DNA of 28,465 nucleotides from a virus: positions 1 through 28,465 of the IMG/VR virus record IMGVR_UViG_3300037200_000367; one strand, written 5' to 3'. The notes beneath the pieces are model-generated. The model saw only the letters and a program-made list of their open reading frames with translations, searched no databases and was not told the DNA's origin. The translations under genes and the position numbers were made by a program. Shown one piece after another: positions 14,067 through 21,350 of the stretch (the first letter of the stretch is position 1; each line of letters starts with the position of its first letter).

Positions 14067-14543
14067 CTAAGAGCCCGCAGCGTAGGTCACAGCGCCGGAA
14101 ACTTTCAGGGTCGCGTCGAACGTGCTGATCTTCTTCGGATTCAAAGCATAATTCAGCATTTCGATGAGCGCGGTGAACGACCATTCGTCGCCCTGTGTAG
14201 TCTGGCCATTCGTTTTCGGGAGGATGACCTGGAACATCTGCAGAGCGGGTGGAGTGGTGGTGAATGCCGCTTCCATCGCATATTGTCCGGGGTCTCTGGA
14301 TGTTGACGTGCCGGTGATGCGCGAGCCTTTCACGGCCCAGTTGCCGGGCGTCAAAAGAGTCGGCAGGAATTCTTCCGCCGTGCTCTGGAAGTTCGTAGCG
14401 CTTTCCGAGCCTACTTGCCGCCCCGTGAAACCAATGTCGGTGATTTCACCCACCGGCGTCCAGGTAGGTGTCGTGACCGAACCCGTATTGATGTTAAGAA
14501 TCGCCCCGATCGCAGTCGAGGACTTCGTTCCGTTGTAACTCAT
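14067..14543 (-). CDS. Major tail tube protein, 158 aa
   Basis: This is the main tail tube subunit. The sequence MSYNGTKSSTAIGAILNINTGSVTTPTWTPVGEITDIGFTGRQVGSESATNFQSTAEEFLPTLLTPGNWAVKGSRI is typical of siphovirus tube proteins: an N-terminal arm and a beta-barrel, the first half containing the TPTWTPVGEITDI motif. The C-terminal helix precedes the final strand, MLNYALNPKKISTFDATLKVSGAVTYAAGS. The length agrees with the usual 140-200 residues. Its position, between tail-completion genes and the G/GT pair, supports the call. It stops three bases before the G gene starts. Confidence 0.88.
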   Translation of the reverse strand: MSYNGTKSSTAIGAILNINTGSVTTPTWTPVGEITDIGFTGRQVGSESATNFQSTAEEFLPTLLTPGNWAVKGSRITGTSTSRDPGQYAMEAAFTTTPPALQMFQVILPKTNGQTTQGDEWSFTALIEMLNYALNPKKISTFDATLKVSGAVTYAAGS

Positions 14544-14573
14544 TGTCTTTGTCCTTTAAATTGATTTGCCTGC

Positions 14574-14963
14574 CTAGAAACTGAACTCAACCAGAAACTC
14601 GACCATGTAGCGGTAAATGCGTGAGTCGCTCTCAAAATCGTCGAGTTCGGCGCCTTGCGAAATGCTGAGCACGATATAGGCGTTTGGGAGCACACCCGTA
14701 AACGGAATGAGTGCCTGCATGATGGCGAGCTGAGCGTTCTTGCCGTCAAGATACCGGTTCGACCAGCAATCCATTTGAATGCGTTTGATCCCAACAACCG
14801 AACCGTCGAAAGCGTATTCTGGGGATCCACCAACGACTTGGTAAGTGAGGGCGGGAAGAACCAGGGCATCCACCGGCAGGGTCACTGGGTATATCCGCGT
14901 GCCCAGCAGATCGGTGACAGCCGTTGTCTCGGCGAGCAATTGCGCGATGCCAATTTCAACCAT
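14574..14963 (-). CDS. Tail completion protein (DUF3168-like), 129 aa
   Basis: The protein resembles DUF3168, the tail-terminator or tail-completion family of HK97-like phages: LAETTAVTDLLGTRIYPVTLPVDALVLPALTYQVVGGSPEYAFDGSVVGIKRIQMDCWSNRYLDGKNAQLAIMQALIPFTG. The pattern RIYP, then LPALTYQVV, then IQMDCWS is characteristic. It is thought to form the ring that closes the head-proximal tail end. The gene overlaps the end of the gp10-like gene by eight bases, and a 30-base gap separates it from the tail tube gene. Confidence 0.85.
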   Translation of the reverse strand: MVEIGIAQLLAETTAVTDLLGTRIYPVTLPVDALVLPALTYQVVGGSPEYAFDGSVVGIKRIQMDCWSNRYLDGKNAQLAIMQALIPFTGVLPNAYIVLSISQGAELDDFESDSRIYRYMVEFLVEFSF

Positions 14964-15432
14964 TCAATGCCTCGATACCCGCACCTAGCTCCGCCGCGAA
15001 CGCATCCACCGCCGTCTGCGCTGTGGCGTCTGCCGACTGGCGCATGAAAGGTATGGCCGGCACATTACCCAATGTTTTGCGATTGCGTTTCTTCCCGTGA
15101 CTGACCTTGGCGTGGCCATATTCGAGCCACACGGCGACATAAGCGGTCTCCGCGGAAGGGCCAATGCGGCAGGCGCCGGCATTGTTCTGCGGGTAAAGAC
15201 TCACCTTGGAACCGATGTCCGCCTTCAACGCACCATCCGGCAGACTGTTACTCTTAGGCCCGGCGTCTTTGGTCTTCACCGGACACCGCCCCACCATCTC
15301 CGTTTTCACTACCTGGCCCGCCACTTTCAGCGCGCGGCCAAAAACCTGCTTGGCAATTCGCGCCGGCAACTGACTGAGCATTTCGTTCAGCTCGGGGAGA
15401 CCATGCACTTCGAGAGAAATTTGGTCAGCCAT
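14956..15432 (-). CDS. HK97 gp10-like head-tail connector / tail completion protein, 158 aa
   Basis: The N-terminal half has the HK97-gp10 family pattern: ISLEVHGLPELNEMLSQLPARIAKQVFGRALKVAGQVVKTEMVGRCPVKT, followed by a beta-rich section (GSKVSLYPQNNAGACRIGPSAETAYVAVWLEYGHAK) and a C-terminal helical part with PFMRQSADATAQTAVDAFAAEL. In that family WxExG/WLEYGHAK and PxPFMRPAL-type motifs are conserved. It probably sits at the head-tail joint. I chose ATG 15432 (MADQ) because the preceding gene stops at 15434; the track's longer form would overlap it. Its neighbours on both sides are joining proteins. Confidence 0.85.
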   Translation of the reverse strand: MADQISLEVHGLPELNEMLSQLPARIAKQVFGRALKVAGQVVKTEMVGRCPVKTKDAGPKSNSLPDGALKADIGSKVSLYPQNNAGACRIGPSAETAYVAVWLEYGHAKVSHGKKRNRKTLGNVPAIPFMRQSADATAQTAVDAFAAELGAGIEALNG

Positions 15433-15433
15433 G

Positions 15434-15784
15434 TTAGTCGGTCCCGTCAATTTCGAGGCACTGGATGCGGTAGATGCGGTGTCTCTGATCCACGTCGTTC
15501 ACATCCTGCACGCTGAAGGTGTGAGTTCCAAAGATGATCCGCATGCCGGTCATAATCGCCGTAGGAGTCCAGCGGATGGTAACTTCCTGAGTGGACTGGC
15601 TGGTAATCAGCTGGCTCTGCGCCAACTCGCGCGCCGACATTTGGCGAATGGCCGCGCGCGTTGTCAGCACATTGTTCCAGGTCGAAACCGGCTGGCCAGC
15701 CGCATCCTGCGTTGTGGATTCGGTCTGGAACGTGACCAGGTGACGTAAGTCGCCGGCAGCCAGCGGTGTGAAGGTGTTCGCCAT
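15434..15784 (-). CDS. Phage head-tail adaptor (head closure), 116 aa
   Basis: This is a small head-closure or adaptor protein of the SPP1 gp16 / HK97 gp7 type. The pattern LAAGDLRHLVTFQTESTTQDAAGQPVSTWNNVLTTRAAIRQMSARELAQSQLITSQSTQEVTIRWTPTAIMTGMRIIFGTHTFSVQDVNDVDQRHRIYRIQCLEI is typical: the GDLRHLVTFQ start, the MSARELAQSQ segment and the V-x-I-RW strand followed by the final IxxxxC strand. I placed the start at ATG 15784 (MANTF), one base after the stop of the preceding gene, not at 15844, which would overlap that gene. Confidence 0.87.
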   Translation of the reverse strand: MANTFTPLAAGDLRHLVTFQTESTTQDAAGQPVSTWNNVLTTRAAIRQMSARELAQSQLITSQSTQEVTIRWTPTAIMTGMRIIFGTHTFSVQDVNDVDQRHRIYRIQCLEIDGTD

Positions 15785-15785
15785 G

Positions 15786-16466
15786 CTAGTGCGAGTTGTA
15801 ATCCATGCAGTGCACGGTAATGGTGTCCAGCAAAACGTCCACACCGAAGGGAATCGATTTCACGCTGACAGCCGAGGAAGCCTCTCTGTTTGCATACCAG
15901 TGCGACACCAGCAGCTGAATTGCCGTTGTCACCGTGCTGGGGCACGTGTTGACCTCCACGCCGTCGCCATAGCTTCCGCCAGTAAAGAGCACTTGCACGG
16001 ACCCTGGCAACATCGCTTGCGTCGTAGGCCAATACCTTCCGGGCACGGGAACGACTATCGCCGGCTCCGCTGTTGTGTCCACATAATAAGCACTGGAGGC
16101 GAGCGTCTGCTCCGTATTGGTGGTGTCCACATACGTGATGGAATCGACACTCACACAGGTTGGATTGGGCAGCAGGATGGCCGACTGCTTCATCCAGTAG
16201 GTGCCCAGCAGGTACTCCGTCCGCGAAACCGGCGAAACCGTTCCGTGTTCCGGCCACCAGACCGGGAAATTATTGAGAGACAGCCGCCACTGCTGATTGA
16301 AGAACGCGCGATGCGTGTAATTTTCCGCGTATTGCCGCGCGGCGGCGATCAGAGCCGAGACCAACCCATCGTCCTGCGTGAAAGACGCATCCAGGACCAG
16401 AAAGTTTTTGGCCACCGTCAGAGACACGGGTTCGACTGCCGGTCCAGTGATTAACTGCAGGTTCAT
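15786..16466 (-). CDS. gp6-like head-tail connector protein, 226 aa
   Basis: This matches the gp6-like (DNA packaging/connector) family: SLTVAKNFLVLDASFTQDDGLVSALIAAARQYAENYTHRAFFNQQWRLSLNNFP for the helical N-terminal part, and VTTAIQLLVSHWYANREASSAVSVKSIPFGVDVLLD at the C-terminus, which ends in the conserved I-PFGVxxLL motif. Such proteins extend the portal ring toward the tail. The start ATG 16466 overlaps the stop of the previous gene as ATGA. The region between the two conserved parts, about residues 70-170, is long and beta-rich compared with the shorter HK97 gp6 and may be an added domain. Confidence 0.88.
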   Translation of the reverse strand: MNLQLITGPAVEPVSLTVAKNFLVLDASFTQDDGLVSALIAAARQYAENYTHRAFFNQQWRLSLNNFPVWWPEHGTVSPVSRTEYLLGTYWMKQSAILLPNPTCVSVDSITYVDTTNTEQTLASSAYYVDTTAEPAIVVPVPGRYWPTTQAMLPGSVQVLFTGGSYGDGVEVNTCPSTVTTAIQLLVSHWYANREASSAVSVKSIPFGVDVLLDTITVHCMDYNSH

Positions 16467-16675
16467 CGGGTTTCCATCCGCTTGCGCTTCTTAGTCGTGG
16501 TTTCTTTTACTGGGGTGGCCATCGCCGCCTCGGTCGCGACTGCCGGCCTCAGCCTGGCTCGGCCGAGTTCGATCCAACGCACCGCTACCGCATTGGGCAC
16601 CTCGACGATGCGCCCCGGCAAAAAGCATGCGTAACCGGTAGCGAGCTGGCAGGGGAGTGTGATTTCAATTTGCAT
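16463..16675 (-). CDS. Small head-associated protein, 70 aa
   Basis: This is an unrecognised small protein between the capsid and connector genes, where HK97-like phages often carry a small head-associated or decoration gene. The first 40 residues (MQIEITLPCQLATGYACFLPGRIVEVPNAVAVRWIELGRARL) have the pattern of a short beta-strand unit with a membrane-free hydrophobic core; the C-terminal 30 residues are Lys/Arg/Thr-rich. I prefer ATG 16675 over 16726 because the hairpin 16688-16715 with its T-run lies between them; both are possible, and neither has a good ribosome site. The gene overlaps the gp6-like start as ATGA. Confidence 0.65.
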   Translation of the reverse strand: MQIEITLPCQLATGYACFLPGRIVEVPNAVAVRWIELGRARLRPAVATEAAMATPVKETTTKKRKRMETR

Positions 16676-16680
16676 AGGAG

Positions 16681-16715
16681 TAAAAGAGAGGGGCAACGCT
16701 GGCGCGCCACCCCTC
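16681..16715 (-). terminator. Attenuator/terminator hairpin after the capsid gene
   Basis: In minus-strand sense GAGGGG pairs with CCCCTC over a 16-base loop that contains the palindrome TGGCGCGCCA. TCTTTTA follows directly. It stands between the major capsid gene and the small next gene and could partly terminate the late message, so that downstream genes are made at a lower level than the capsid protein. Confidence 0.5.
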
Positions 16716-16735
16716 AACGTGGGCATGGCAGCTCA

Positions 16736-17935
16736 CTAAGCGTGTTGCGTCAACTTCACGACCGGTGCCACGGATCCCTGTAGCAGGGCGCCGCCAGACC
16801 GGGCGAAGCCGATGAAACCGACATCCCCCGAATCCATGAACCTTTCGTTGAGGCGCACGATCGAGATGCCGGGCTTCACGTTGCGTAGAACATATTGGCT
16901 GTGATCGCCGTACAGCAAGGTGATGTTGGTCGCAGCAACTGCCGCCATAAACGGGTTGACCACCACTCTCTTTCCCAGAATCATGTCGAACACGTCCGCC
17001 GATGGCGCGGGGACGTAGAGGGGACGCCCCAGAGAATCGGTCACCGTCAACAGAACGCCGCGCGTCACAGTGGCCATCGACCAGACGGCATTCGATTCAT
17101 AGGCTGGATCCAGAGACGCATACAAACCGGCGATGTCTGACCAGGCGATAGCTGTGGGAGCTGCCGAGGTTACGCCCGCGGCGGCTGAGGCGACAATCGA
17201 AGCGACGTTGGAAGTGTTGCCCAGCGTGACCATCTTCGAAAGACCGCGGAAGTAGCGTTTCAAGATCGACTGTTTCAAGAAGCTGTCCATATCGAACGCG
17301 CTGTCCTGCAGCGTCGCGATGGAAACTTTGATAACGCCCGTGCTCATGAAGTCGCTCGAGATGATGCCGCCGCTGAAGGACGGATCGGTCTCGGCGGCCG
17401 CGGTATCTTCGCCGAGAACCACCAAACCGTTAGCGGTGTCGTCAACCACCGCGTACTTGGTGGGCGCGCCGTTGTCCGCCGGCACGTTATTCACCACATT
17501 GAGGATGTTGCCGTAGTCCTTCATCGCTTCGGTCAGAATCGGCAGGAACGCTTGCGGAATCAGGTTGCCGGCCACGGAGGTGGTCACATCGCGATGCTCT
17601 CGCAACGCGCTGCGCAGTTCGGGATCCACCTGCCCGGTGCGAATGTATTGCTCGAAGGCTTTCTTCGAGCGTGCTTTCTCGGCCTCCGCTTCCTCTTTCG
17701 AGGGATCCTTCAGGCCACCGTCGGGATTGCCGCGCGGCGGTGTGTTGTGCGCGCGCTCCTCAGCCTGGCTCTTCTCTATTTTTTCGAGACTGGTGATGTC
17801 GGCTTCAAGCAAATCCACCTCTGCCAACATCTTCTGTGCGAATGCTCTCTTCTCGGCATCGGGGGAGGCCAGCAGAATTTGCTGTGCCTCGGTCAGTAGT
17901 TTATTGCGGGCATCCCGCATTTCGCGAATCGTCAT
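16736..17935 (-). CDS. Major capsid protein (HK97 fold), 399 aa
   Basis: This is the major head protein of the HK97 type. I start it at ATG 17935, preceded by AAGGA eight bases upstream, not at the more distal 18061. Residues 1-105 form the Glu/Lys-rich delta domain predicted to be a coiled coil (MTIREMRDARNKLLTEAQQILLAS, then LLEADITSLEKIEKSQAEERA), which the prohead protease should remove. The mature part from about 118 (TTSVAGNLIPQAFLPILTEAMKDYGNILNVVNNVPADNGAPTKYAVVDDTAN) and the C-terminal YGDHSQYVLRNVKPGISIVRLNERFMDSGDVGFIGFARSGGALL match the typical capsid core. The cleavage site is inferred, not shown. A 148-base gap precedes the gene. Confidence 0.93.
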   Translation of the reverse strand: MTIREMRDARNKLLTEAQQILLASPDAEKRAFAQKMLAEVDLLEADITSLEKIEKSQAEERAHNTPPRGNPDGGLKDPSKEEAEAEKARSKKAFEQYIRTGQVDPELRSALREHRDVTTSVAGNLIPQAFLPILTEAMKDYGNILNVVNNVPADNGAPTKYAVVDDTANGLVVLGEDTAAAETDPSFSGGIISSDFMSTGVIKVSIATLQDSAFDMDSFLKQSILKRYFRGLSKMVTLGNTSNVASIVASAAAGVTSAAPTAIAWSDIAGLYASLDPAYESNAVWSMATVTRGVLLTVTDSLGRPLYVPAPSADVFDMILGKRVVVNPFMAAVAATNITLLYGDHSQYVLRNVKPGISIVRLNERFMDSGDVGFIGFARSGGALLQGSVAPVVKLTQHA

Positions 17936-18083
17936 TTGAATTTCCTTTTTTTTCGAATTTGGGTACTGCTGGGTGGCGGGTTTGCTGGGTGCCCAGGCAC
18001 GGCATTTCCGTCGGCCGGATTGGTGGCTGCGATTGAACGCGCCCGCAGAAAGCAGGTCCAACCATCCGGCAAAACTTTTTTAG

Positions 18084-19013
18084 CTAGCCGAGCGTGTTGC
18101 TGTCCTCGTCGCGCGCCCGGAAGTAGCAGTCGATATCGTGGCGCAGTTGCGGCTTGTTGCCTGCCAGCTCGAGAACGCCGTAAGTGTTGCGCTTCAAGTC
18201 GGCCGAGGGATCGAAATGGTTGCGCTCGAGAATTTGCCAGCGGTCCACGTAAGCGCGCTTTTCTTTACTCCCGTGCCAGAGATGTTCGATGGTGCCGGGC
18301 ACGTAGCCGATATTTTGCGCGATGTGCGCCACGGCACGCGACTCCCAGCGAAACAGCGGGTCCGAGTACGCTGTGTGGAGCAGCGAGCCCGGGATACTGT
18401 CCTCGACGCGCCCGATCAGCGCCATCGCCATGTGATGATCGGCAGCTCCCATGGCCGCCGTTTCGACAAGGCCGCCCAGCCATTCGAGCGCCAGGCGCGT
18501 GTACGCCCAGGCGTAGCCGGGATGGCCGAACTGGTAGCTACCCGCCGCGTTGGGTCCTTGCTGAATTGGTTTGTCCTCGTGAACCTGCCGGCAAAACGAG
18601 CGATGCGCCGCCAGATGATCGTCGTTCGGCCCCAGGTCATAGCAATCGCTCCAAGGCTGCACGACGTCATACTGCTGGAGCGCGTGCACCGTTTCGGCGG
18701 CCCAGCCGTGCTTGCGGAAGCGGATATCGGCATCGAATGTGGCGATGTATTTCGCGTTCGGGAGGCGGGAAATTGCGATGGCCAGCAGATTTTCTTTGTT
18801 CCACACGAGGCTCTTCGCCCGAACCGGAATATGCTGGACGCCCGGTGTTCCGGCGCAGTCGTAGCCGCGGTCGCCATAGGCGCACTCGACGACGGTGAGT
18901 TGCACGCCGCTTTCGAGCATGTGCTGCTCGAATTGACGGTAAAGAGAAATGCGGCTCTGCCAGCGAATCGGGTTCGCGATCGCAGTGACGACATGGAGTA
19001 AGTTAGCTTGCAT
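18084..19013 (-). CDS. GT-A-type glycosyltransferase-like protein, 309 aa
   Basis: The core reads like a glycosyltransferase of the GT-A fold: HVVTAIANPIRWQSRISLYRQFEQHMLESGVQLTVVECAYGDR at the N-terminus, LVWNKENLLAIAISRLPNAKYIATFDADIRF with the probable DxD metal site D94-A95-D96, and EHLWHGSKEKRAYVDRWQIL near the C-terminus, where the HxWHG segment suits a catalytic or product-binding His. It lies between the prohead protease and the capsid gene, where HK97-like phages normally have no such gene. Candidate roles are capsid decoration, modification of a host glycan or DNA, or a cargo function. The start is uncertain: ATG 19013 leaves a 26-base gap after the protease stop; TTG 19049 would overlap it. 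No ribosome site is strong. Confidence 0.78.
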   Translation of the reverse strand: MQANLLHVVTAIANPIRWQSRISLYRQFEQHMLESGVQLTVVECAYGDRGYDCAGTPGVQHIPVRAKSLVWNKENLLAIAISRLPNAKYIATFDADIRFRKHGWAAETVHALQQYDVVQPWSDCYDLGPNDDHLAAHRSFCRQVHEDKPIQQGPNAAGSYQFGHPGYAWAYTRLALEWLGGLVETAAMGAADHHMAMALIGRVEDSIPGSLLHTAYSDPLFRWESRAVAHIAQNIGYVPGTIEHLWHGSKEKRAYVDRWQILERNHFDPSADLKRNTYGVLELAGNKPQLRHDIDCYFRARDEDSNTLG

Positions 19014-19039
19014 AAAAAAGTTTGGGTTGAATTTCTGGA

Positions 19040-19741
19040 TTAGCTCCAACGAAGTCGGCGGCGTTCTAAAACAGCCGCCAGTAACCTGTCACAGCGTTGC
19101 TGCTGGCAGCGGCACTCGGGATCGTTGCAATCGTCATCCGAGCAATCCTCACAATCGCCGGCCACGCATTCGGGGCAAAGGCACTCGCACCCGTTGGCGT
19201 TGGCAGCCGCGCGCGCCGCCGGAATTCCATCGGGAAACATCTTGCTCCGCAGGCTTACATTGGTTGCCTCATACGCCGGCATGCTCGTCACCGTGACGTC
19301 GAAAACATCGGCATCAACCACAGTGCGGATGGGATTGCCGTCCTGGTCTTTCGACCAGTTGTCCATCCGGCAATAAAATCCGAATGAGCAGCCCGCCAGA
19401 TCGCCGCGATCCACTGATACGGCCACATCATTTCCCAGAGTCGTTGCCGGCAGATCGCACTCGAAGATAAGGCCAGTGTCGTCGCTCTTTACCCGCAATG
19501 TTCCCGAGGTCGTTCGGCCGAGCAACCCCTGCCGCGGATCGTGCTCATGCAGGCAGCTGATATCCGGCGAGCTGGCCAGACAGCGCGTGAAGGCGCCGGG
19601 CGCAATCTGTTCAGTGAACCCCCCCAAGTCGCAGGACCGGCTGTTATAAACGGCAGCGTACCCGCTGAGCAGCTTGCCTTTGTCGGTTTGGGTAACCCGC
19701 AGCTCACGCGCGGCCACATACCGGAACTCTCTTTTATTCAT
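19040..19741 (-). CDS. Prohead protease (HK97 family, S78) with Cys-rich tail, 233 aa
   Basis: The first 170 residues match the HK97 prohead protease: YAAVYNSRSCDLGGFTEQIAPGAFTRCLASSPDISCLHEHDPRQGLLGRTTSGTLRV, followed by LAGCSFGFYC and VFDVTVTSMPAYEATNVSLRS. His65 or His67 and Ser119 are the probable catalytic residues. It would cleave the capsid delta domain and itself during head maturation. Residues 185-217 form an unusual tail with ten cysteines in 33 residues (CECLCPECVAGDCEDC and on), then a basic helix. This could bind metal or crosslink; no zinc-ribbon pairs of the usual spacing are obvious. The ATG overlaps the end of the portal gene. Confidence 0.9.
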   Translation of the reverse strand: MNKREFRYVAARELRVTQTDKGKLLSGYAAVYNSRSCDLGGFTEQIAPGAFTRCLASSPDISCLHEHDPRQGLLGRTTSGTLRVKSDDTGLIFECDLPATTLGNDVAVSVDRGDLAGCSFGFYCRMDNWSKDQDGNPIRTVVDADVFDVTVTSMPAYEATNVSLRSKMFPDGIPAARAAANANGCECLCPECVAGDCEDCSDDDCNDPECRCQQQRCDRLLAAVLERRRLRWS

Positions 19742-21350
19742 CTGACTTTCCTTCCAGTTGCTTCAATGCCGTTTGCGCACCGATTTCCCGGCCTACGTTG
19801 GCGACCATGCCGCGCACCAGGCGAATGAATTCCGGGCCCGCAATCTCATCCGCCTTCTCCGGAGTCCAATCGCCCGACCTTTTCTCGAAGGCCTTCAGCG
19901 CATCGCGGACCAGGCGCTCACAGACAACCGGATCCAACTCCGCCGAGCCTTTGGCGACCGCTAAAAGGCTGTCCAGTAAGGGCCGGAATATGCTTTCCAT
20001 CGCCCCGCAATCGCGCTTTTCGCGCGCCAGAAGACGGCCTAAACCATCCCGAAACAACCCGCCAAGAGCGGCGGCGTAATCCCCCAACGCGTTGCGATCC
20101 GCCGGCGTCGGTATAGTGGCGGCAGGCGCGCCCACCACTTGGAAATTCACCGGCATCCAATAGTCGTCGCCTCTCGCGCCGATGGGATTTTCGCCGAGGT
20201 CTTCCAGAATTTGATTCGTGTTGTAGAAGCCCCACTGCTTACCCACCGCGAAACCCGCCATGGTGGTGGCGAAGTCGCCGCGGAGTCTCTCCCGGACATC
20301 GAAGCTTACGAAGTACTTGCCCGCATTGCGGCCAGTGCTCGGCATCAGCTTCCGGTGAACTTCCTGCTCGATGCGGTTCAGGTAAGGCCGCAGCGTATCC
20401 GTCACAAAGCTTAATGACTGCTGTTCATGGTTCGAGTTACTAAGACGGGTGTTATCGCCCACCATGTGGGAGGGCACTCGAAACAGCGCGGCTATGTCAC
20501 AGCGGGCGAACTGGCGAGTGGCCAGGAACTGTGAGTCCTCGAGATTGATGCCAATCTGCTGATATTTCCAATCGCCCCAGAGGAGCGCCGTTTTGCCCTG
20601 ATTCTCGCCGCCGTTCGATGACTGCCAGGACGATTTCATGTCATCGTGCTGTTTGGGATTGAGGACGCTCGCCGTCGAGAGCACACCCGAAGGCCTGCCT
20701 CCGTTCGAGAAGAAACGCGCGCCGAACTTGGTTGCCGCTTTTGCCAGACCCAGATCCTGCCGGGCCATTTGAATCGGGCTCAATCCTTTCACACCATCAA
20801 AGGAAAAGAGCGGAATCGCCAGCATGTCATCCGGATCGATCAAACGGCTCGCTCCATTCGCCATGCCGTCCGACGTCTGGAACATGAGCTTGCCGGCAGG
20901 CGTGCGAACCGGCTGCGTCTTCAGCGGATGCAGTGGCCACAGGCCCTGCACTGTCGAACCACTGCGCTGAATCTGCGCGTAAGCGTTGCCGCAAAGTGCC
21001 AGCGATCCAACCAGAGTTTCAAAAAATGAAAACGCCGTCATCTCCGGATTGGGAGAAATTGTCAGCAGCTCATAGAGATCCTGATCGGTCGCTTCCTGGC
21101 GTCCGTTATCCAGCCGTTCATAAAGCTTCAGCGGCAGACTCGCTACCGACTCCGCCAAAACGCGCACACACGCATACACCGTCACGATCTGCAGCGCGTT
21201 GGTTTCGTTCACCAGCTCACCGGCCGCAGTGGGCTCGCCACCCGTCAGCCAAGCCCAGATGCCGGGACTGGTGAGGCTCATGCTCGGGTTATCGAGCGGG
21301 TTGCCTCTCAGCTCCCCGAAACTGCGTTGAATGCGTTGAAGAAGTCCCAT
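19734..21350 (-). CDS. HK97-family portal protein, 538 aa
   Basis: This is the portal protein, which forms the DNA-entry ring at one head vertex. The hallmark segments are present: IWAWLTGGEPTAAGELVNETNALQIVTVYACVRVLAESVASLPLKLYER at the N-terminus, YELLTISPNPEMTAFSFFETLVGSLALCGNAYAQI, then LFSFDGVKGLSPIQMARQDLGLAKAATKFGARFFSNGGRPSGVL, and DIAALFRVPSHMVGDNTRLSNSNHEQQSLSFVTDTLRPYLNRIEQEVHRKL. The length is at the high end for the family. The C-terminal 100 residues extend past the conserved core. It directly follows terL (ATG 21350, terL stop 21351) and overlaps the protease gene by eight bases. Confidence 0.95.
   Translation of the reverse strand: MGLLQRIQRSFGELRGNPLDNPSMSLTSPGIWAWLTGGEPTAAGELVNETNALQIVTVYACVRVLAESVASLPLKLYERLDNGRQEATDQDLYELLTISPNPEMTAFSFFETLVGSLALCGNAYAQIQRSGSTVQGLWPLHPLKTQPVRTPAGKLMFQTSDGMANGASRLIDPDDMLAIPLFSFDGVKGLSPIQMARQDLGLAKAATKFGARFFSNGGRPSGVLSTASVLNPKQHDDMKSSWQSSNGGENQGKTALLWGDWKYQQIGINLEDSQFLATRQFARCDIAALFRVPSHMVGDNTRLSNSNHEQQSLSFVTDTLRPYLNRIEQEVHRKLMPSTGRNAGKYFVSFDVRERLRGDFATTMAGFAVGKQWGFYNTNQILEDLGENPIGARGDDYWMPVNFQVVGAPAATIPTPADRNALGDYAAALGGLFRDGLGRLLAREKRDCGAMESIFRPLLDSLLAVAKGSAELDPVVCERLVRDALKAFEKRSGDWTPEKADEIAGPEFIRLVRGMVANVGREIGAQTALKQLEGKSDE

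Noticed and set aside
17936-19001. Plus-strand ORFs of 320 and 287 aa over the glycosyltransferase
   Set aside because: Both are complements of the glycosyltransferase-like gene, rich in Arg, Ala and Val, with no recognisable domain.
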